A DNA stretch of 64,000 nucleotides from Denitromonas sp. (lineage in GTDB: Bacteria; Pseudomonadota; Gammaproteobacteria; Burkholderiales; Rhodocyclaceae). The stretch spans positions 310,001-374,000 of the forward strand of contig NZ_JAUCBR010000004.1 in NCBI RefSeq assembly GCF_034676725.1, in the 5' to 3' direction. Below are positions 1-9,168 of this stretch, piece by piece (position 1 is the first letter of the stretch; every line of letters starts with the position of its first letter). The notes below the pieces were generated by a model. That model was given only the letters and a program-made list of their open reading frames with translations, ran no database searches and was not told where the DNA came from. Both the position numbers and the translations under genes were made by a program.

Positions 1-245
1 GGCAGGCCCGCCAGCAGCACGGCCTGCCGGCCGATGTTGGCGCCCTGCTCGCCGGCCTGGCTGACACAGCCGGCCAGCACGTCGCCGATCTGCTCGCCGG
101 GCACGCCGCTGCGTTCGAGCACGCCCTCGAGGGCGGTGGCCAGCAGTTCGTCCGGCCGGGTGTTGCGCAGCGCGCCGCCGCGACGGCCGAAGGGCGTGCG
201 CACGGCGCCGAGAATCACGGCTTCGTTGGGGGTGTTCGTTGTCAT
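1..245 (-). CDS. acetyl-CoA acyltransferase (thiolase), N-terminal part only
   Basis: Only the first 81 residues lie in the window; the gene runs off the left edge. The start is an ATG at 245 with GGAG about seven bases upstream. The protein opens with the thiolase signature EAVILGAVRTPFGRRGGALR, followed by a stretch (ANIGRQAVLLAGL) typical of the loop preceding the catalytic Cys, which is itself outside the window. Thiolases cleave 3-ketoacyl-CoA with CoA to give acetyl-CoA and a shortened acyl-CoA. It is the last visible gene of the operon and would carry out the final beta-oxidation step after the upstream dehydrogenase and hydratase. Chain-length specificity cannot be judged. Confidence 0.85.
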   Translation of the reverse strand, partial: MTTNTPNEAVILGAVRTPFGRRGGALRNTRPDELLATALEGVLERSGVPGEQIGDVLAGCVSQAGEQGANIGRQAVLLAGL

Positions 246-261
246 CACTGTTCTCCGGTGT

Positions 262-1398
262 TCAGACCCGCTGCATTTCGCGGGCGATGATGTTGCGCTG
301 GATTTCGCTGGTGCCTTCATAGATCTGCAGCACCTTGGCGTCGCGGAAGAGCTTCTCGACCGGGTATTCGGTGGAGTAGCCCATGCCGCCAAAAATCTGC
401 ACTGCCTCGGTGGCCGCCCACATCGCCGCGTCGGCGGCGAAGGCCTTGGCGATGGAGGCCTGCACGGTGTTCGGCTGGCCCTGATCCACCAGCCAGGCGC
501 TCTGGTAGGTGAGCAGGCGGGCGGCTTCGAGCTTCATGCGCATCTCGGCCAGCTTGTGGGCGATGGCCTGGTGCTCGATCAGCGGCCGGCCCATGCTGGT
601 GCGCTGCGTGGCGTAGGCCAGCGACTCATCCACGCAGCGCTCGATCAGCCCCACGCCGAAGGCGGCGACCATCGGCCGCGAGTGGTCGAAGGTCTGCATC
701 GCCAGCGCAAAGCCGCTACCCTCCTCGCCCAGGCGGTGGTCTTCGGGCACAAAGACGTTCTCCAGAAACACCTCGGCGGTGGGCGCGGCGTTCTGGCCGA
801 GCTTGCCCAGCGGCTCGCCGACGCTCAGGCCGGCGCTGTCGCGCGGCACGATGAAGGCGGTCATGCCGCGCGCGCCGGCGGCCGGGTCGGTCTTGGCGAA
901 AACCACGAAGAACTCGGCCAGGTTGGCGTTGGAGATCCACAGCTTGCTGCCGGTGAGCACATAGCCGTCCTGCACGCGCTCGGCGCGGGTGCGGATGCCG
1001 GCCACGTCGGAGCCGGCGCCCGGCTCGGTGAGCGCGAAGCTGGCCAGCGCCCCGGCGGCGGCGCGGCCAAGGTATTGGCTGCGCTGCGCCTCGCTGCCGG
1101 CGATGACGATCGGCTCGGTGGCCAGCGCATTGACGCACAGCGCGGTGCCGATGCCGAGGCAGCCGCGGCAGAAGGCTTCGGTGACCAGCACCAGTTCCAG
1201 GCAGCCGAGCCCGCCGCCGCCCACCGCCTCGGGCAGGTTGATGCCGAGCAGGCCGAGTTCGAGCGCGCGCTCGTGCACCTCGGCGGGAAAGCGCTTGGCC
1301 CGGTCGGCCTCCGCCGCGCGCGGGGCGATCTCGCGATCGGCGAAGCGGCGCGCCAGGTCGCGAATCTCGCGCTGCTGGCTATCGAGTTGGAATTGCAT
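262..1398 (-). CDS. acyl-CoA dehydrogenase
   Basis: A 378-residue flavoprotein of the acyl-CoA dehydrogenase family, normal in length. It oxidises acyl-CoA to trans-2-enoyl-CoA and passes electrons to ETF. The N-terminal helical domain begins MQFQLDSQQREIRDLARRFA, the middle FAD-binding part contains FALTEPGAGSDV and WISNA, and the C-terminus has IYEGTSEIQRNI, where the first Glu is the usual catalytic base. The reading frame opens further upstream, but the ATG at 1398 has an excellent GGAGGGAG site and matches the family start. A 108-bp gap separates it from the upstream hydratase gene. Substrate (straight, branched or aromatic-derived) is not decidable from sequence. Confidence 0.93.
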   Translation of the reverse strand: MQFQLDSQQREIRDLARRFADREIAPRAAEADRAKRFPAEVHERALELGLLGINLPEAVGGGGLGCLELVLVTEAFCRGCLGIGTALCVNALATEPIVIAGSEAQRSQYLGRAAAGALASFALTEPGAGSDVAGIRTRAERVQDGYVLTGSKLWISNANLAEFFVVFAKTDPAAGARGMTAFIVPRDSAGLSVGEPLGKLGQNAAPTAEVFLENVFVPEDHRLGEEGSGFALAMQTFDHSRPMVAAFGVGLIERCVDESLAYATQRTSMGRPLIEHQAIAHKLAEMRMKLEAARLLTYQSAWLVDQGQPNTVQASIAKAFAADAAMWAATEAVQIFGGMGYSTEYPVEKLFRDAKVLQIYEGTSEIQRNIIAREMQRV

Positions 1399-1506
1399 GC
1401 TCCCTCCTGTGAGCGGGTCGGAGACCTCGGCGCCAGCGCGCAAAGGCCCTGCCGGCGGACCTCTCGCACGCCGGCATGTCCGGTGAATCGAAATGAAATA
1501 CGGTGG

Positions 1507-2316
1507 CTAGGGCGGCCCGAAGCGCGGCGGGCGGCGGGCGCTGAAGGCGCCCACGCCCTCGGCGAAGTCCGCCTCAACGGCTTGGGTCAGAAAACTCGCG
1601 CGCTCGGCGGCCAGCGCGGTCGGCAAGTCGGCGTCCAGTGCGGCGCGCAGCAGGCGCTTGATGCCGGCCTGCGCACCGGCCGGCCCGGCGGCCAGCCGCT
1701 CGGCCAGTCGCTGCCCGGCGGCATGCAGCTCGGCGGCCGGCACCACCTCGCAGGCCAGGCCGAGCGCCAGCGCCTCGGGCGCATCGATCGGTGTGTTGAG
1801 CAAGGCGACGGCCAGCGCCCGGCGCAAGCCGAGCAGACGCGGCAGATGCCAGGTCGCGCCGCCGTCGGGGGTGGTGCCGATGGCGCTGTAGGCGAGCACG
1901 AAACGCGCGTCGTCAGCCGCCACGAGCAGATCGCAGGCCATCGCCAGCGAGAAGCCGAAACCGGCCACAGCCCCACCGGCGAGCCCGATCACCGGGCACG
2001 GCAGCGCGGCCATGCCAAGGATGGCTTCGTGCACCGCGCTGATGATCTGATCGACCTCGTCGCGGCACGCCTGCGGGCCGTCGGCGAGCAGCGCGTTGAA
2101 GCGACGCACGTCGCCGCCGACCATGAAGTGGGCGCTGCTGCTCTCGATCAGCAGCGCGCGCACCGCGGGGTCGGCGGCCACCGCGGCGACCGCGTCGCGC
2201 AGGCCGCGCGCCATCGGCAGATCGAGCGCATTGCGCGCCGCGGGGCGGTCGAGGACGATGCGGGCGATGGCGCCCTCGCGCTCGAGGCGCACGCCGGCAG
2301 GCTGGAGGTCAGGCAT
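1507..2316 (-). CDS. enoyl-CoA hydratase/isomerase family protein
   Basis: A 269-residue crotonase-fold protein. The two oxyanion-hole segments are visible as SSAHFMVGGDVRRF and AGGAVAGFGFSLAMACDLL. The second acidic position, a Glu in true hydratases, falls in SAIGTTPDGGATWHLPRLLG, where an Asp is present as in PaaG-type isomerases. The protein may therefore be an isomerase or a hydratase of an unusual substrate rather than a standard crotonase. The ATG overlaps the stop of the upstream acyl-CoA synthetase by 8 bases, so the two are translationally coupled. The role in breakdown of the CoA-activated substrate is inferred from operon position. Confidence 0.88.
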   Translation of the reverse strand: MPDLQPAGVRLEREGAIARIVLDRPAARNALDLPMARGLRDAVAAVAADPAVRALLIESSSAHFMVGGDVRRFNALLADGPQACRDEVDQIISAVHEAILGMAALPCPVIGLAGGAVAGFGFSLAMACDLLVAADDARFVLAYSAIGTTPDGGATWHLPRLLGLRRALAVALLNTPIDAPEALALGLACEVVPAAELHAAGQRLAERLAAGPAGAQAGIKRLLRAALDADLPTALAAERASFLTQAVEADFAEGVGAFSARRPPRFGPP

Positions 2317-4142
2317 GGGACGGGGCTCCTGAGTACATGGCTTCGATCACCTCGGCATAGGTCTTGTAGATGCTCGAACGGCGCACCTTCATGGTGGCGG
2401 TGACCTCGCCGTCGTCGTGGTCGAGCTCCTTGGTCAGCAGGTGGAAGCGGCGGATGTGCGAGACCTGGGCGAGTTGGGCGTTGCCGCGGGCGATCTCGGC
2501 GTCGATCAGCGCGCGCACGTCCGGGTGCTCGACCAGCGAGCGGAAATGGGTGAAGGCGATGCGCCGCCCTTCGGCCCACTTGGCCACCGTCTCGTAATCG
2601 ATCTGGATCAGCGCGGAGACAAACTTGCGCCCGTCGGCGATGACGATGCACTCCTTGATGTAGGGGCTGGCCTTCATCGTCTTCTCGATCTCCGAGGGCG
2701 TCAGGTTCTTGCCGCCGGCGGTGATCATGATGTCCTTCAGGCGGTCGACGATGAAGAGCTGGCCGTCGCGCTCCTCGACCACGTCGCCGGTGTGCAGCCA
2801 GCCGTCGCGTACCGTCTCGGCGCTGGCCTCGGGGTTCTTGTAGTAACCGGCGAACACCATCTCGCCGCGGATCAGCAGCTCGCCGCGCTCGCCGATGCGG
2901 TGCTCGGCGCCAAGGATCGGGCGGCCCACCGAGCCTGGATGCGCTGCCTCCCGCGCCTGGCCGGTGATCATGCCGGTGGATTCGGTGAGGCCGTAGACCT
3001 CCACCAGCGGCACGCCGAGGCGACGAAAAAAGGCCACCACCGCCGGCGGGATGGGCGCGGCGCCGGTGAGCGCGATCTTTGCCCGGCGCAGACCGATGAA
3101 GTTCTGCAGCGCGCGCAGGATCAGCCAGTACCACAGCCAATAGGTGAGCTGCTCGCCGACGCTGCGCTGCGCTGGCGCCTTGTGCGCGAAGGGGGCGCAG
3201 GCCGCCTGCGCGCGGGCAAACAGCCAGCGTTGCAGCGGGCCGGTTTCCAGCATCTTGATATTGATCGCCGAGTGCAGTTTCTCCCAGATGCGCGGCACAC
3301 CGAGGAACATCGACGGGGCGATCTCGCGCAGGTCTTCCTGCACGGTGCGGATCGACTCGCCAAAGCTCACCGTGGAGCCGAGGTAGACCGGGGTGAAGGT
3401 GGTGAGCATCTGCTCGGCCACATGGCACAGCGGCAGGTAGGACAGGTGGCTGGTGTCGGCGTCCAGCCCGAGGCGGTCGATGATGCCCGGTGCCACGCCG
3501 CGGATGTTGGCGTAGCTGATCATCGCCCCCTTGGGCTTGCCGGTGGAGCCGGAGGTGTAGATCATCAGCCCGGTCTGCTCGAGGCGCTGCGCAGCCAGGG
3601 TGTCGTTCGACGAGCGTCCGGTGAGTGGCTTCGTACTCAACGCCCAGGCGCTCGAGGTCCTCAAAGGACATCACGCGCTCGCGCACCCGTTCGTCCACAT
3701 TGCGCAGACCTTTGGTCTCCATCACCACGATGCCCTTGAGGTGGGGCAGCTGGTCGAGCGCCTCGACGACCTTGTCGGTCTGTTCCTGATCCTCGCACAC
3801 CACCAACTCAACGTCAGCGTGGTTGAGCACGTAGGCCACCTCCGCCGCCGGACTGGTCGGGTAGACGCCGACGGTAACCCCGCCCACCAAACCGGCCCCC
3901 ATCTGCGTGAGCACCCATTCGATGCGGTTCTCGGCGAGCACGCCGACATGGCCACCGGGTGACAGGCCGAGGGCGCGCAGCCCCAGGCCGGCGTGGCAGG
4001 CGCGGCGGTAGTAGTCCGCCCATCTGATCGCCTGCCAGATGCCGAAATCCTTCTGGCGGATGGCGGTGCGCGCGGGGTGGCGGCGGGCCTGCTCGCGCAG
4101 CATCTGCGGCAGGGTGAGCAAGGGTAGCGGTTGGATATGCAT
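2309..4142 (-). pseudogene. long-chain acyl-CoA synthetase (AMP-binding), frameshifted as written
   Basis: An AMP-forming acyl-CoA ligase that would activate a carboxylic acid to its CoA thioester. The start is the ATG at 4142, one base after the livF stop. The N-terminal ~180 residues, up to about 3610, are in one frame; the remaining ~430, including the AMP-binding P-loop YTSGSTGKPKGAM, the motif VYGLTESTG and the hinge/acceptor region DGWLHTGD, are in another. Removing one C near 3605 (coding strand GTCGAA[C]GAC) joins the halves to 610 residues, normal for the family, and gives a natural junction. It is either a single-base assembly error or a real lesion. No other damage is seen, which favours an error or a very recent event. 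Confidence 0.85.
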
Positions 4143-4143
4143 G

Positions 4144-5007
4144 TCAGGACAGCCAGCGTTTGCGGCGCTTGTAGTGCTTGATGTCGCGGAAGCTCTTGGT
4201 TTCGCCCCCGCCCCCGATGCCGAGATAGAACTCGCGCACGTCGTCGTCCGCGGCCAGCTTCTCGGCCGGCCCATCGGTCACCACCTTGCCGGTCTCCATG
4301 ATGTAGCCGTAATGGGCCACCGCCAGCGCCACCGAGGCGTTCTGTTCGACCAGCAGCATGGACACTTTCTGCTCGGCATTGATGCGCGCGATGATCTCGA
4401 AGATGTTCTCCACCAGCAGCGGCGCGAGCCCCAGCGAGGGTTCATCGAGCAGGATCAGCTTGGGCCGGGCGATCAGCGCGCGGCCGATGGCGAGCATCTG
4501 CTGCTCTCCGCCGGACAAATAGCCGGCCAGCCCGTTGCGCCGCTCGAACAGACGCGGGAAATACGTGTAGACCAGGTCGAACTCGGGCTTGCTGCGCTCG
4601 CTGCGACCGGTGAGCGCGTAGGTGGCCGACACCAGGTTTTCTTCCACCGTCAGGTCCTCGAACACCCGGCGCCCTTCCATCACGTGGAAGAGCCCCGCGC
4701 GCACCAGCTCATGCGGTTTCATCGCCGCCACCGGCTGGCCGTCAAAGCGCACCTCGCCACGGGTGAGCTCACCGTTTTCCAGCCCGAGCAGGCCCGAGAC
4801 GGTCTTCAGCGTGGTGCTCTTGCCCGCCCCGTTGGAGCCGAGCAGCGCGACAATGCTGCCGCGCGGCACGCTCAGCGACAGCCCGCGCAGCACCTGCACC
4901 GCCTTGTTGTAGATGACCTCGATGTTGTTCACTTCGAGGACCGCATCGGCGCTCGCCTGCGGGGCGACGGTAGGCGCCGCCCCGAGCGCGGCATCAGCCA
5001 CGTTCAT
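4144..5007 (-). CDS. livF: LivF-type branched-chain amino-acid/organic-acid ABC transporter ATPase
   Basis: A 287-residue cytoplasmic ATPase of the hydrophobic amino-acid uptake (HAAT) family. Walker A is GSNGAGKST, the ABC signature is LSGGEQQ and Walker B runs through LILLDEPSLGLAP, all intact. The ORF is open upstream, but the ATG at 5007 follows an AAGGCGG site seven bases after the stop of the binding-protein gene. A C-terminal extension of about 25 basic residues (KSFRDIKHYKRRKRWLS) is typical of LivF proteins encoded beside acyl-CoA ligases. It pairs with LivG as the nucleotide-binding half of the importer. The substrate is probably an organic acid rather than an amino acid, by context. 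Confidence 0.93.
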   Translation of the reverse strand: MNVADAALGAAPTVAPQASADAVLEVNNIEVIYNKAVQVLRGLSLSVPRGSIVALLGSNGAGKSTTLKTVSGLLGLENGELTRGEVRFDGQPVAAMKPHELVRAGLFHVMEGRRVFEDLTVEENLVSATYALTGRSERSKPEFDLVYTYFPRLFERRNGLAGYLSGGEQQMLAIGRALIARPKLILLDEPSLGLAPLLVENIFEIIARINAEQKVSMLLVEQNASVALAVAHYGYIMETGKVVTDGPAEKLAADDDVREFYLGIGGGGETKSFRDIKHYKRRKRWLS

Positions 5008-5014
5008 ATCCGCC

Positions 5015-6184
5015 TTACTCCAGCACGATCCAGTCGGACGCTGGCACCATGCGGCCCGCCTTGGCGTCCGCCCGGTAGATCCGGCCGACCGGAATCGAGT
5101 TGCCACGGATGGTGATCGGCGTGCCGATCAGTCCGCCGGTGTCGAAGTTCTCGATCGAGTTCAGCGCCGCCTTCAGGTTGGCCGCGGTCATCGGCTTGCC
5201 GGCGGCCAGCGTACGACGGGCCGACTCGGTGTACAGCATCGCCGAGAGGAAGCCCTGGATGTAGGGCACCGTCTGATACTCCGGACGCAGCGCGCGGATC
5301 TTCTCCAGCATCGGCGCAGACTCGGTGTCGTAGTAGTAGCGATAAGGCATCACGCCCATGAAGCCGTCGGCCACCTCACCCATCTTCATCACCGTCGAGT
5401 TATCCATGGTCCAGAAGGTGCCCATGAACTTGGTGTTCATCCCCAGCTTGCGCGCCTGGCCAATGAATTCGGGAATGGGACCGAGAACGTAACCGTGGAA
5501 AATGGTGTAGTCGGGCCGCGCACGGCGCAGCTTGGCGATTTCGGTGGACACGTCCACCGCACCCGGCGGAGTCATGATTTCGATGGCCATCTTCAGCCCG
5601 AGCTTTTCCGCTGCTGCGCGGCTGGTTTCGATCGGGTCGCGGCCGAACTCGGTGTCCGAGTAGATGAAGGCCACCTTGGCGCCCGGCTTCTCCTTGGCGA
5701 TGTGCCGCAGCAGGATGCCAAACATCTCGGTGTAGTCCGGCCCGGCGATGAACTGATAGGGGTACTTCTGCGGGTCGTTCAGCTCGGTGGCAAAGGACGC
5801 CCCCGACATGATCATGCTGCCGGCACGGTCCAGCTCCGGGTTGATGGTCTTGCTGAAGGCGGTGGAGTCGCCGTAGTAGAAATTCACCGCATTCTGGCTG
5901 GTGATCTTCTTGTACGCAGCCACCGACAGGTCGACCTTGTAGGCGCTGTCTTCCGGCACGTAACGCAGCATGTGGCCGTCGACCCCGCCGGCATCGTTCA
6001 CCAGCTTCACATAGTCCTGGATGCCGGCGTGGATGCCGATGCCGGCAAAGGCGAACACACCGCTCATCGGAATCGAGCCGCCGATGACGATTTCCTTGTC
6101 CGCAGCATGCCCTGGGGCCGCGGCAGCCAGACCGGCCACGGCCACGGCCGCACTCAACCAGCGCTTCAATGTCGTTATTTTCAT
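5015..6184 (-). CDS. periplasmic substrate-binding protein of LivFGHM-type ABC importer
   Basis: A 389-residue type I periplasmic binding protein. The signal peptide (MKITTLKRWLSAAVAVAGLA) ends at AHA, giving a mature start ADKEIVIGGSIPMSG. The fold and the family motifs of LivK-like receptors are recognisable (GSIPMSG near the mature N-terminus, NDAGGVDG, YSDTEFGRDPIE). An ATG lies 36 bases upstream in frame, but the one at 6184 has a GGAGACACC site and starts right at the signal peptide. It would capture the substrate and deliver it to LivH/LivM. Receptors of this subgroup bind aromatic or aliphatic carboxylates as often as amino acids, so the ligand is unknown. Confidence 0.92.
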   Translation of the reverse strand: MKITTLKRWLSAAVAVAGLAAAAPGHAADKEIVIGGSIPMSGVFAFAGIGIHAGIQDYVKLVNDAGGVDGHMLRYVPEDSAYKVDLSVAAYKKITSQNAVNFYYGDSTAFSKTINPELDRAGSMIMSGASFATELNDPQKYPYQFIAGPDYTEMFGILLRHIAKEKPGAKVAFIYSDTEFGRDPIETSRAAAEKLGLKMAIEIMTPPGAVDVSTEIAKLRRARPDYTIFHGYVLGPIPEFIGQARKLGMNTKFMGTFWTMDNSTVMKMGEVADGFMGVMPYRYYYDTESAPMLEKIRALRPEYQTVPYIQGFLSAMLYTESARRTLAAGKPMTAANLKAALNSIENFDTGGLIGTPITIRGNSIPVGRIYRADAKAGRMVPASDWIVLE

Positions 6185-6212
6185 GGGTGTCTCCTGCTTG
6201 GTAGGGGTGTGC

Positions 6213-7250
6213 TCAGGCACGGAAGGGCCAGAGGTGGAAGAAGCGTCGGATACGGCGCCAGATTTCCTGCAGGCCGAGCGGCTCGAACACCAGGAAGCCG
6301 ACGATCAGGGCGCCGAACACGATGGTGCGCACCGGCGACAGCGCCAGCGTGGCGTTCTCGAAGGGCAGCCAACCGACAATCAGCTTGAGCGCCTCGGGCA
6401 CCATGGTCATGAAAGTCGCGCCGAGAATGGCGCCAAGGATGGTGCCCATGCCGCCAACGATGACCGCCGCGAGAAAGAAGATCGACATCACCAGCGGGAA
6501 GCTCTCCGGCGTGACGACACGGAAGAAGTAGGCCCACATCCCGCCGGCCACCCCGGCATAAAACGAAGACAGGCCGAAGGACAGCAGCTTGTAGCGCAGC
6601 AGCGGGATGCCCAGCACCTCGGCGGAGATGTCGCGATCGCGGATGGCGATGAAGGCGCGACCGATGCGGGTGCGGAACAGGTTGGCCGCGCCCAGCAGCA
6701 TCAGCACGGTGATGGGCACAAACACCCAGTAGAGCCGGAACGAAGAGTCCAGCGTCACGCCGAAGAGCGTCGCCGGCGGCACGGTGATGCCGCCGTGTCC
6801 GCCCGTCACCGCGTGCCAGTTGGCAAACACGAAATGCAGGATCACCGAGGCGGCGATGGTCGCGATGGCCAGGTACAGGCCCTTCACGCGCAAGGATGGC
6901 AGGCCGACGACGACCCCGGCCAGCATCGCGACCGCGCCGGCGGCCAGCAGGTTCAGCAGCATCGGGGTGCCAAGTCGCTGCTCCAGCGCAGCCACGGTGT
7001 AGGCGCCGATGCCCATGAAGGCGGCCTGCCCCAGGCTCACCAGACCGGTGTAGCCAGTGAGGATGTTCAGCCCGGTGGCACTGGCGATATTGACCGCCAC
7101 CAGGCACGCCAGATACAGCCAGTATTCATCGGCAAGGAAGGGGAAGACGAGCAGCGCGACGACGAGCACCGCCAGCCAGCCGTACTGGGTGCGGCTGTCG
7201 AACAGCGCTTCGTCGTGCTGATAGGTGGCGCGGGCGGTTCCGATACGCAT
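6213..7250 (-). CDS. livM: LivM-type ABC transporter permease
   Basis: A 345-residue inner-membrane permease with about eight to ten hydrophobic segments. Family hallmarks are ATGLNILTGYTGLVSLGQAAFMGIGAY near residue 60 and GRAFIAIRDRDISAEVLGI, the cytoplasmic loop that contacts the ATPase. Its ATG overlaps the livH stop codon by one base (TAATG), so the pair is coupled. It forms the translocation pore with LivH. The ORF continues upstream within livH in another frame, but only the ATG at 7250 gives a LivM N-terminus. Confidence 0.92.
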   Translation of the reverse strand: MRIGTARATYQHDEALFDSRTQYGWLAVLVVALLVFPFLADEYWLYLACLVAVNIASATGLNILTGYTGLVSLGQAAFMGIGAYTVAALEQRLGTPMLLNLLAAGAVAMLAGVVVGLPSLRVKGLYLAIATIAASVILHFVFANWHAVTGGHGGITVPPATLFGVTLDSSFRLYWVFVPITVLMLLGAANLFRTRIGRAFIAIRDRDISAEVLGIPLLRYKLLSFGLSSFYAGVAGGMWAYFFRVVTPESFPLVMSIFFLAAVIVGGMGTILGAILGATFMTMVPEALKLIVGWLPFENATLALSPVRTIVFGALIVGFLVFEPLGLQEIWRRIRRFFHLWPFRA

Positions 7251-8134
7251 TACAGCCTCTCGATTTCGTGGGTGCCGAACAGCCCGTAGGGACGGACGAC
7301 GAGCACCGCAATCAGGATCGTGAAGGTGGCGAGCAGCTTGTATTCGCCGCCCATGAAGCCGCTGGCAAGCGCCTCGACCACGCCGATGAACAGCCCCGCG
7401 ACCAGCGCGCCGAGCACGCTGTCGAGCCCGCCGACGATGACCACCACCAGCACCGACAGGCCGAACACGCCCATCGTTGAGGAGATGCCGCCGACCGCAC
7501 CAACGATCACCCCGGCAATCGCCGCGATCATTGCCGCCACCGTCCATGACAGCGAAAACACCTTCGGCACGTTGATGCCCATCGAGTACGCCGCCTGCTG
7601 GTCAGAGGCCGTGGCGCGCAACGCCACCCCGCCGCGCCAGAACCGGAACACGATCAGCGCCAGGACGATCAGTACCGCCGCAACCAGAAAACCGTAGAAC
7701 ACCTTCGGCGGCACAAAGGCCTCGCCGATCATCACCGGATCGTCAGGCATGAACTCCGGCAGTTGACGCGGCTCGGACGTCCAGATCAGTTCGACCACGC
7801 CAACCAGGATGGAGGCCAGGCCCACGGTGACCATGAACACCGAGATCGGCGACTCGCCCAGCATCGGACGGATCGCCACGCGTTCGAGCAGCGCCCCGGC
7901 CGCGCCACTGCCGAGCACCGCCACCACAATCGCCAGCCACATCGGCAGGTTGAAACTGGTGGCCAGGCCGAAGCACAGATAGGCGCCAATCATCAGCATC
8001 TCGCCGATGGCCAGGTTCACCACCCGCGTTGCCTTGTAGATCATCACGAAGGCCAGCGCGGTCAGCGCATACAGCCCGCCGGAGCCCAGCCCGGCCAGCA
8101 CGATTTCCGCCAGGTACAGCCAGTCGAAATCCAT
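7250..8134 (-). CDS. livH: LivH-type ABC transporter permease
   Basis: A 294-residue permease opening MDFDWLYLAEIVLAGLGSGGLYALTALAFVMIYKATRVVNLAIG, a typical LivH N-terminus, with further membrane segments to the end. It partners LivM. Two starts are possible: the ATG at 8134 used here, or a GTG at 8140 whose GTGA overlaps the livG stop. Either keeps the same membrane topology. The EAA-like loop contacting the ATPases lies around GGVALRATASDQQAAYSMGI. Confidence 0.92.
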   Translation of the reverse strand: MDFDWLYLAEIVLAGLGSGGLYALTALAFVMIYKATRVVNLAIGEMLMIGAYLCFGLATSFNLPMWLAIVVAVLGSGAAGALLERVAIRPMLGESPISVFMVTVGLASILVGVVELIWTSEPRQLPEFMPDDPVMIGEAFVPPKVFYGFLVAAVLIVLALIVFRFWRGGVALRATASDQQAAYSMGINVPKVFSLSWTVAAMIAAIAGVIVGAVGGISSTMGVFGLSVLVVVIVGGLDSVLGALVAGLFIGVVEALASGFMGGEYKLLATFTILIAVLVVRPYGLFGTHEIERL

Positions 8135-8136
8135 CG

Positions 8137-8979
8137 TCACACCCCCGCCACCAGCGCCGGCGCATGCGTGTGCAGGCGCTGGCGCAGTTCGGACACGTCA
8201 CCCGCGCCCAGATAGGCCTTGATCACCTCCGGGTTCGCCTGCACCTGGGCCGGCGTGCCATCCGCGATCACCTGCCCGAAGTTGAGCACCACCACGTGGT
8301 CTGACAAATCCATGACCATGCCCATGTCGTGCTCAACCATCAGCACCGTCACGCCCCACGCCTCGCGCACATCGAGAATGAAACGCGCCATGTCCTCGGT
8401 CTCTTCCCGGTTCATGCCGGCCACCGGCTCGTCGAGCATCAGCACCTTGGGCCGCATGGCCAGCGCCCGCGCCAACTCCACGCGCTTTTGCAGACCATAG
8501 GAGAGCACCGACACCGGCATGTGCCGGATATGGTCAATCTCGAGGAAATCGATGATGCGTTCCTCCACCTCCTGACGCAGCCGCATCTCCTCGCGGCGCG
8601 CGCGCCCGAAGTAGAACAGCGCATCGAACACGTTGGTGCGCAGATGGGCGTGGCGACCGAGCTTGATGTTGTCCAGCACGGTCATGCCGCGGAACAGGGC
8701 AATGTTCTGGAAGCTTCGCGCCAGTCCCAATCCGGCCCGCTGTGGCGGGCGGACGTGGGTGATGTCCTCGCCCTCGAAGCGGACGCGCCCGGCGGAAGGC
8801 TTGTAGAAGCCCGAGATGGTGTTGAACAGCGAGGTCTTGCCGGCGCCGTTCGGCCCGATGATGGTGGTGATCGAGCCCGGCGCCACTTCGAAGCCGACGT
8901 CGTTCAGCGCGCGCACGCCGCCGAATGCGAGTGTCAGCCCCTCGACCTCGAGGATCGGATTGACCTTTCCTGGATGCAC
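8137..8979 (-). CDS. livG: LivG-type ABC transporter ATPase, first gene of the catabolic operon
   Basis: About 280 residues. Walker A is GPNGAGKTS, the signature region is LSYGLQKRVELARAL (a common LivG variant) and Walker B is VLMLDEPVAGMN. A longer reading from 9018 exists, but GTG at 8979 has a strong GGAGGAGA site at good spacing and starts just before the conserved NPILEVEGLTLAFGG. It is the first gene of the minus-strand operon running to the left window edge. The promoter should lie in the 9019-9204 interval shared with the divergent AraC-type regulator. LivG and LivF power the importer. Confidence 0.92.
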   Translation of the reverse strand: MHPGKVNPILEVEGLTLAFGGVRALNDVGFEVAPGSITTIIGPNGAGKTSLFNTISGFYKPSAGRVRFEGEDITHVRPPQRAGLGLARSFQNIALFRGMTVLDNIKLGRHAHLRTNVFDALFYFGRARREEMRLRQEVEERIIDFLEIDHIRHMPVSVLSYGLQKRVELARALAMRPKVLMLDEPVAGMNREETEDMARFILDVREAWGVTVLMVEHDMGMVMDLSDHVVVLNFGQVIADGTPAQVQANPEVIKAYLGAGDVSELRQRLHTHAPALVAGV

Positions 8980-9112
8980 TTTGTCTCCTCCGCCCCGGAG
9001 CCTCTTCGTGGGCACCATGGGTTATGCTGTGCGTTCACTGCCACGACGGCAGCAACAGGCAATCGGCGTGTCAAACCGCGCCGCTAACAAACACCGCTAC
9101 AACAGTGGCTTA

Positions 9113-9138
9113 CAGCCCATACTAGGCAGTACGGGCTG
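9113..9138. promoter_or_regulatory. 26-bp imperfect palindrome in the divergent livG/araC-type control region
   Basis: Arms CAGCCCATACT and AGTACGGGCTG pair at ten of eleven positions around a four-base centre AGGC. It lies between the divergent livG operon and the AraC-family gene, about 135 bp from livG and 65 bp from the regulator. No T-run follows on either strand, so an operator is more likely than a terminator. Binding by the adjacent regulator is inference. Confidence 0.4.
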
Positions 9139-9168
9139 CGAAGTGGATAACAGAAGCGGTCTAAGAAT

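Noticed and set aside
34..2403. A 789-codon plus-strand open frame across the catabolic genes
   Set aside because: It is antisense to the dehydrogenase and hydratase, has low-complexity GC-driven composition and no recognisable domain. Such long shadows are common at this GC content.
9009..9030. GCACC near the livG start as an NtrC box
   Set aside because: Only one half-site matches and no sigma-54 promoter lies downstream in either direction.
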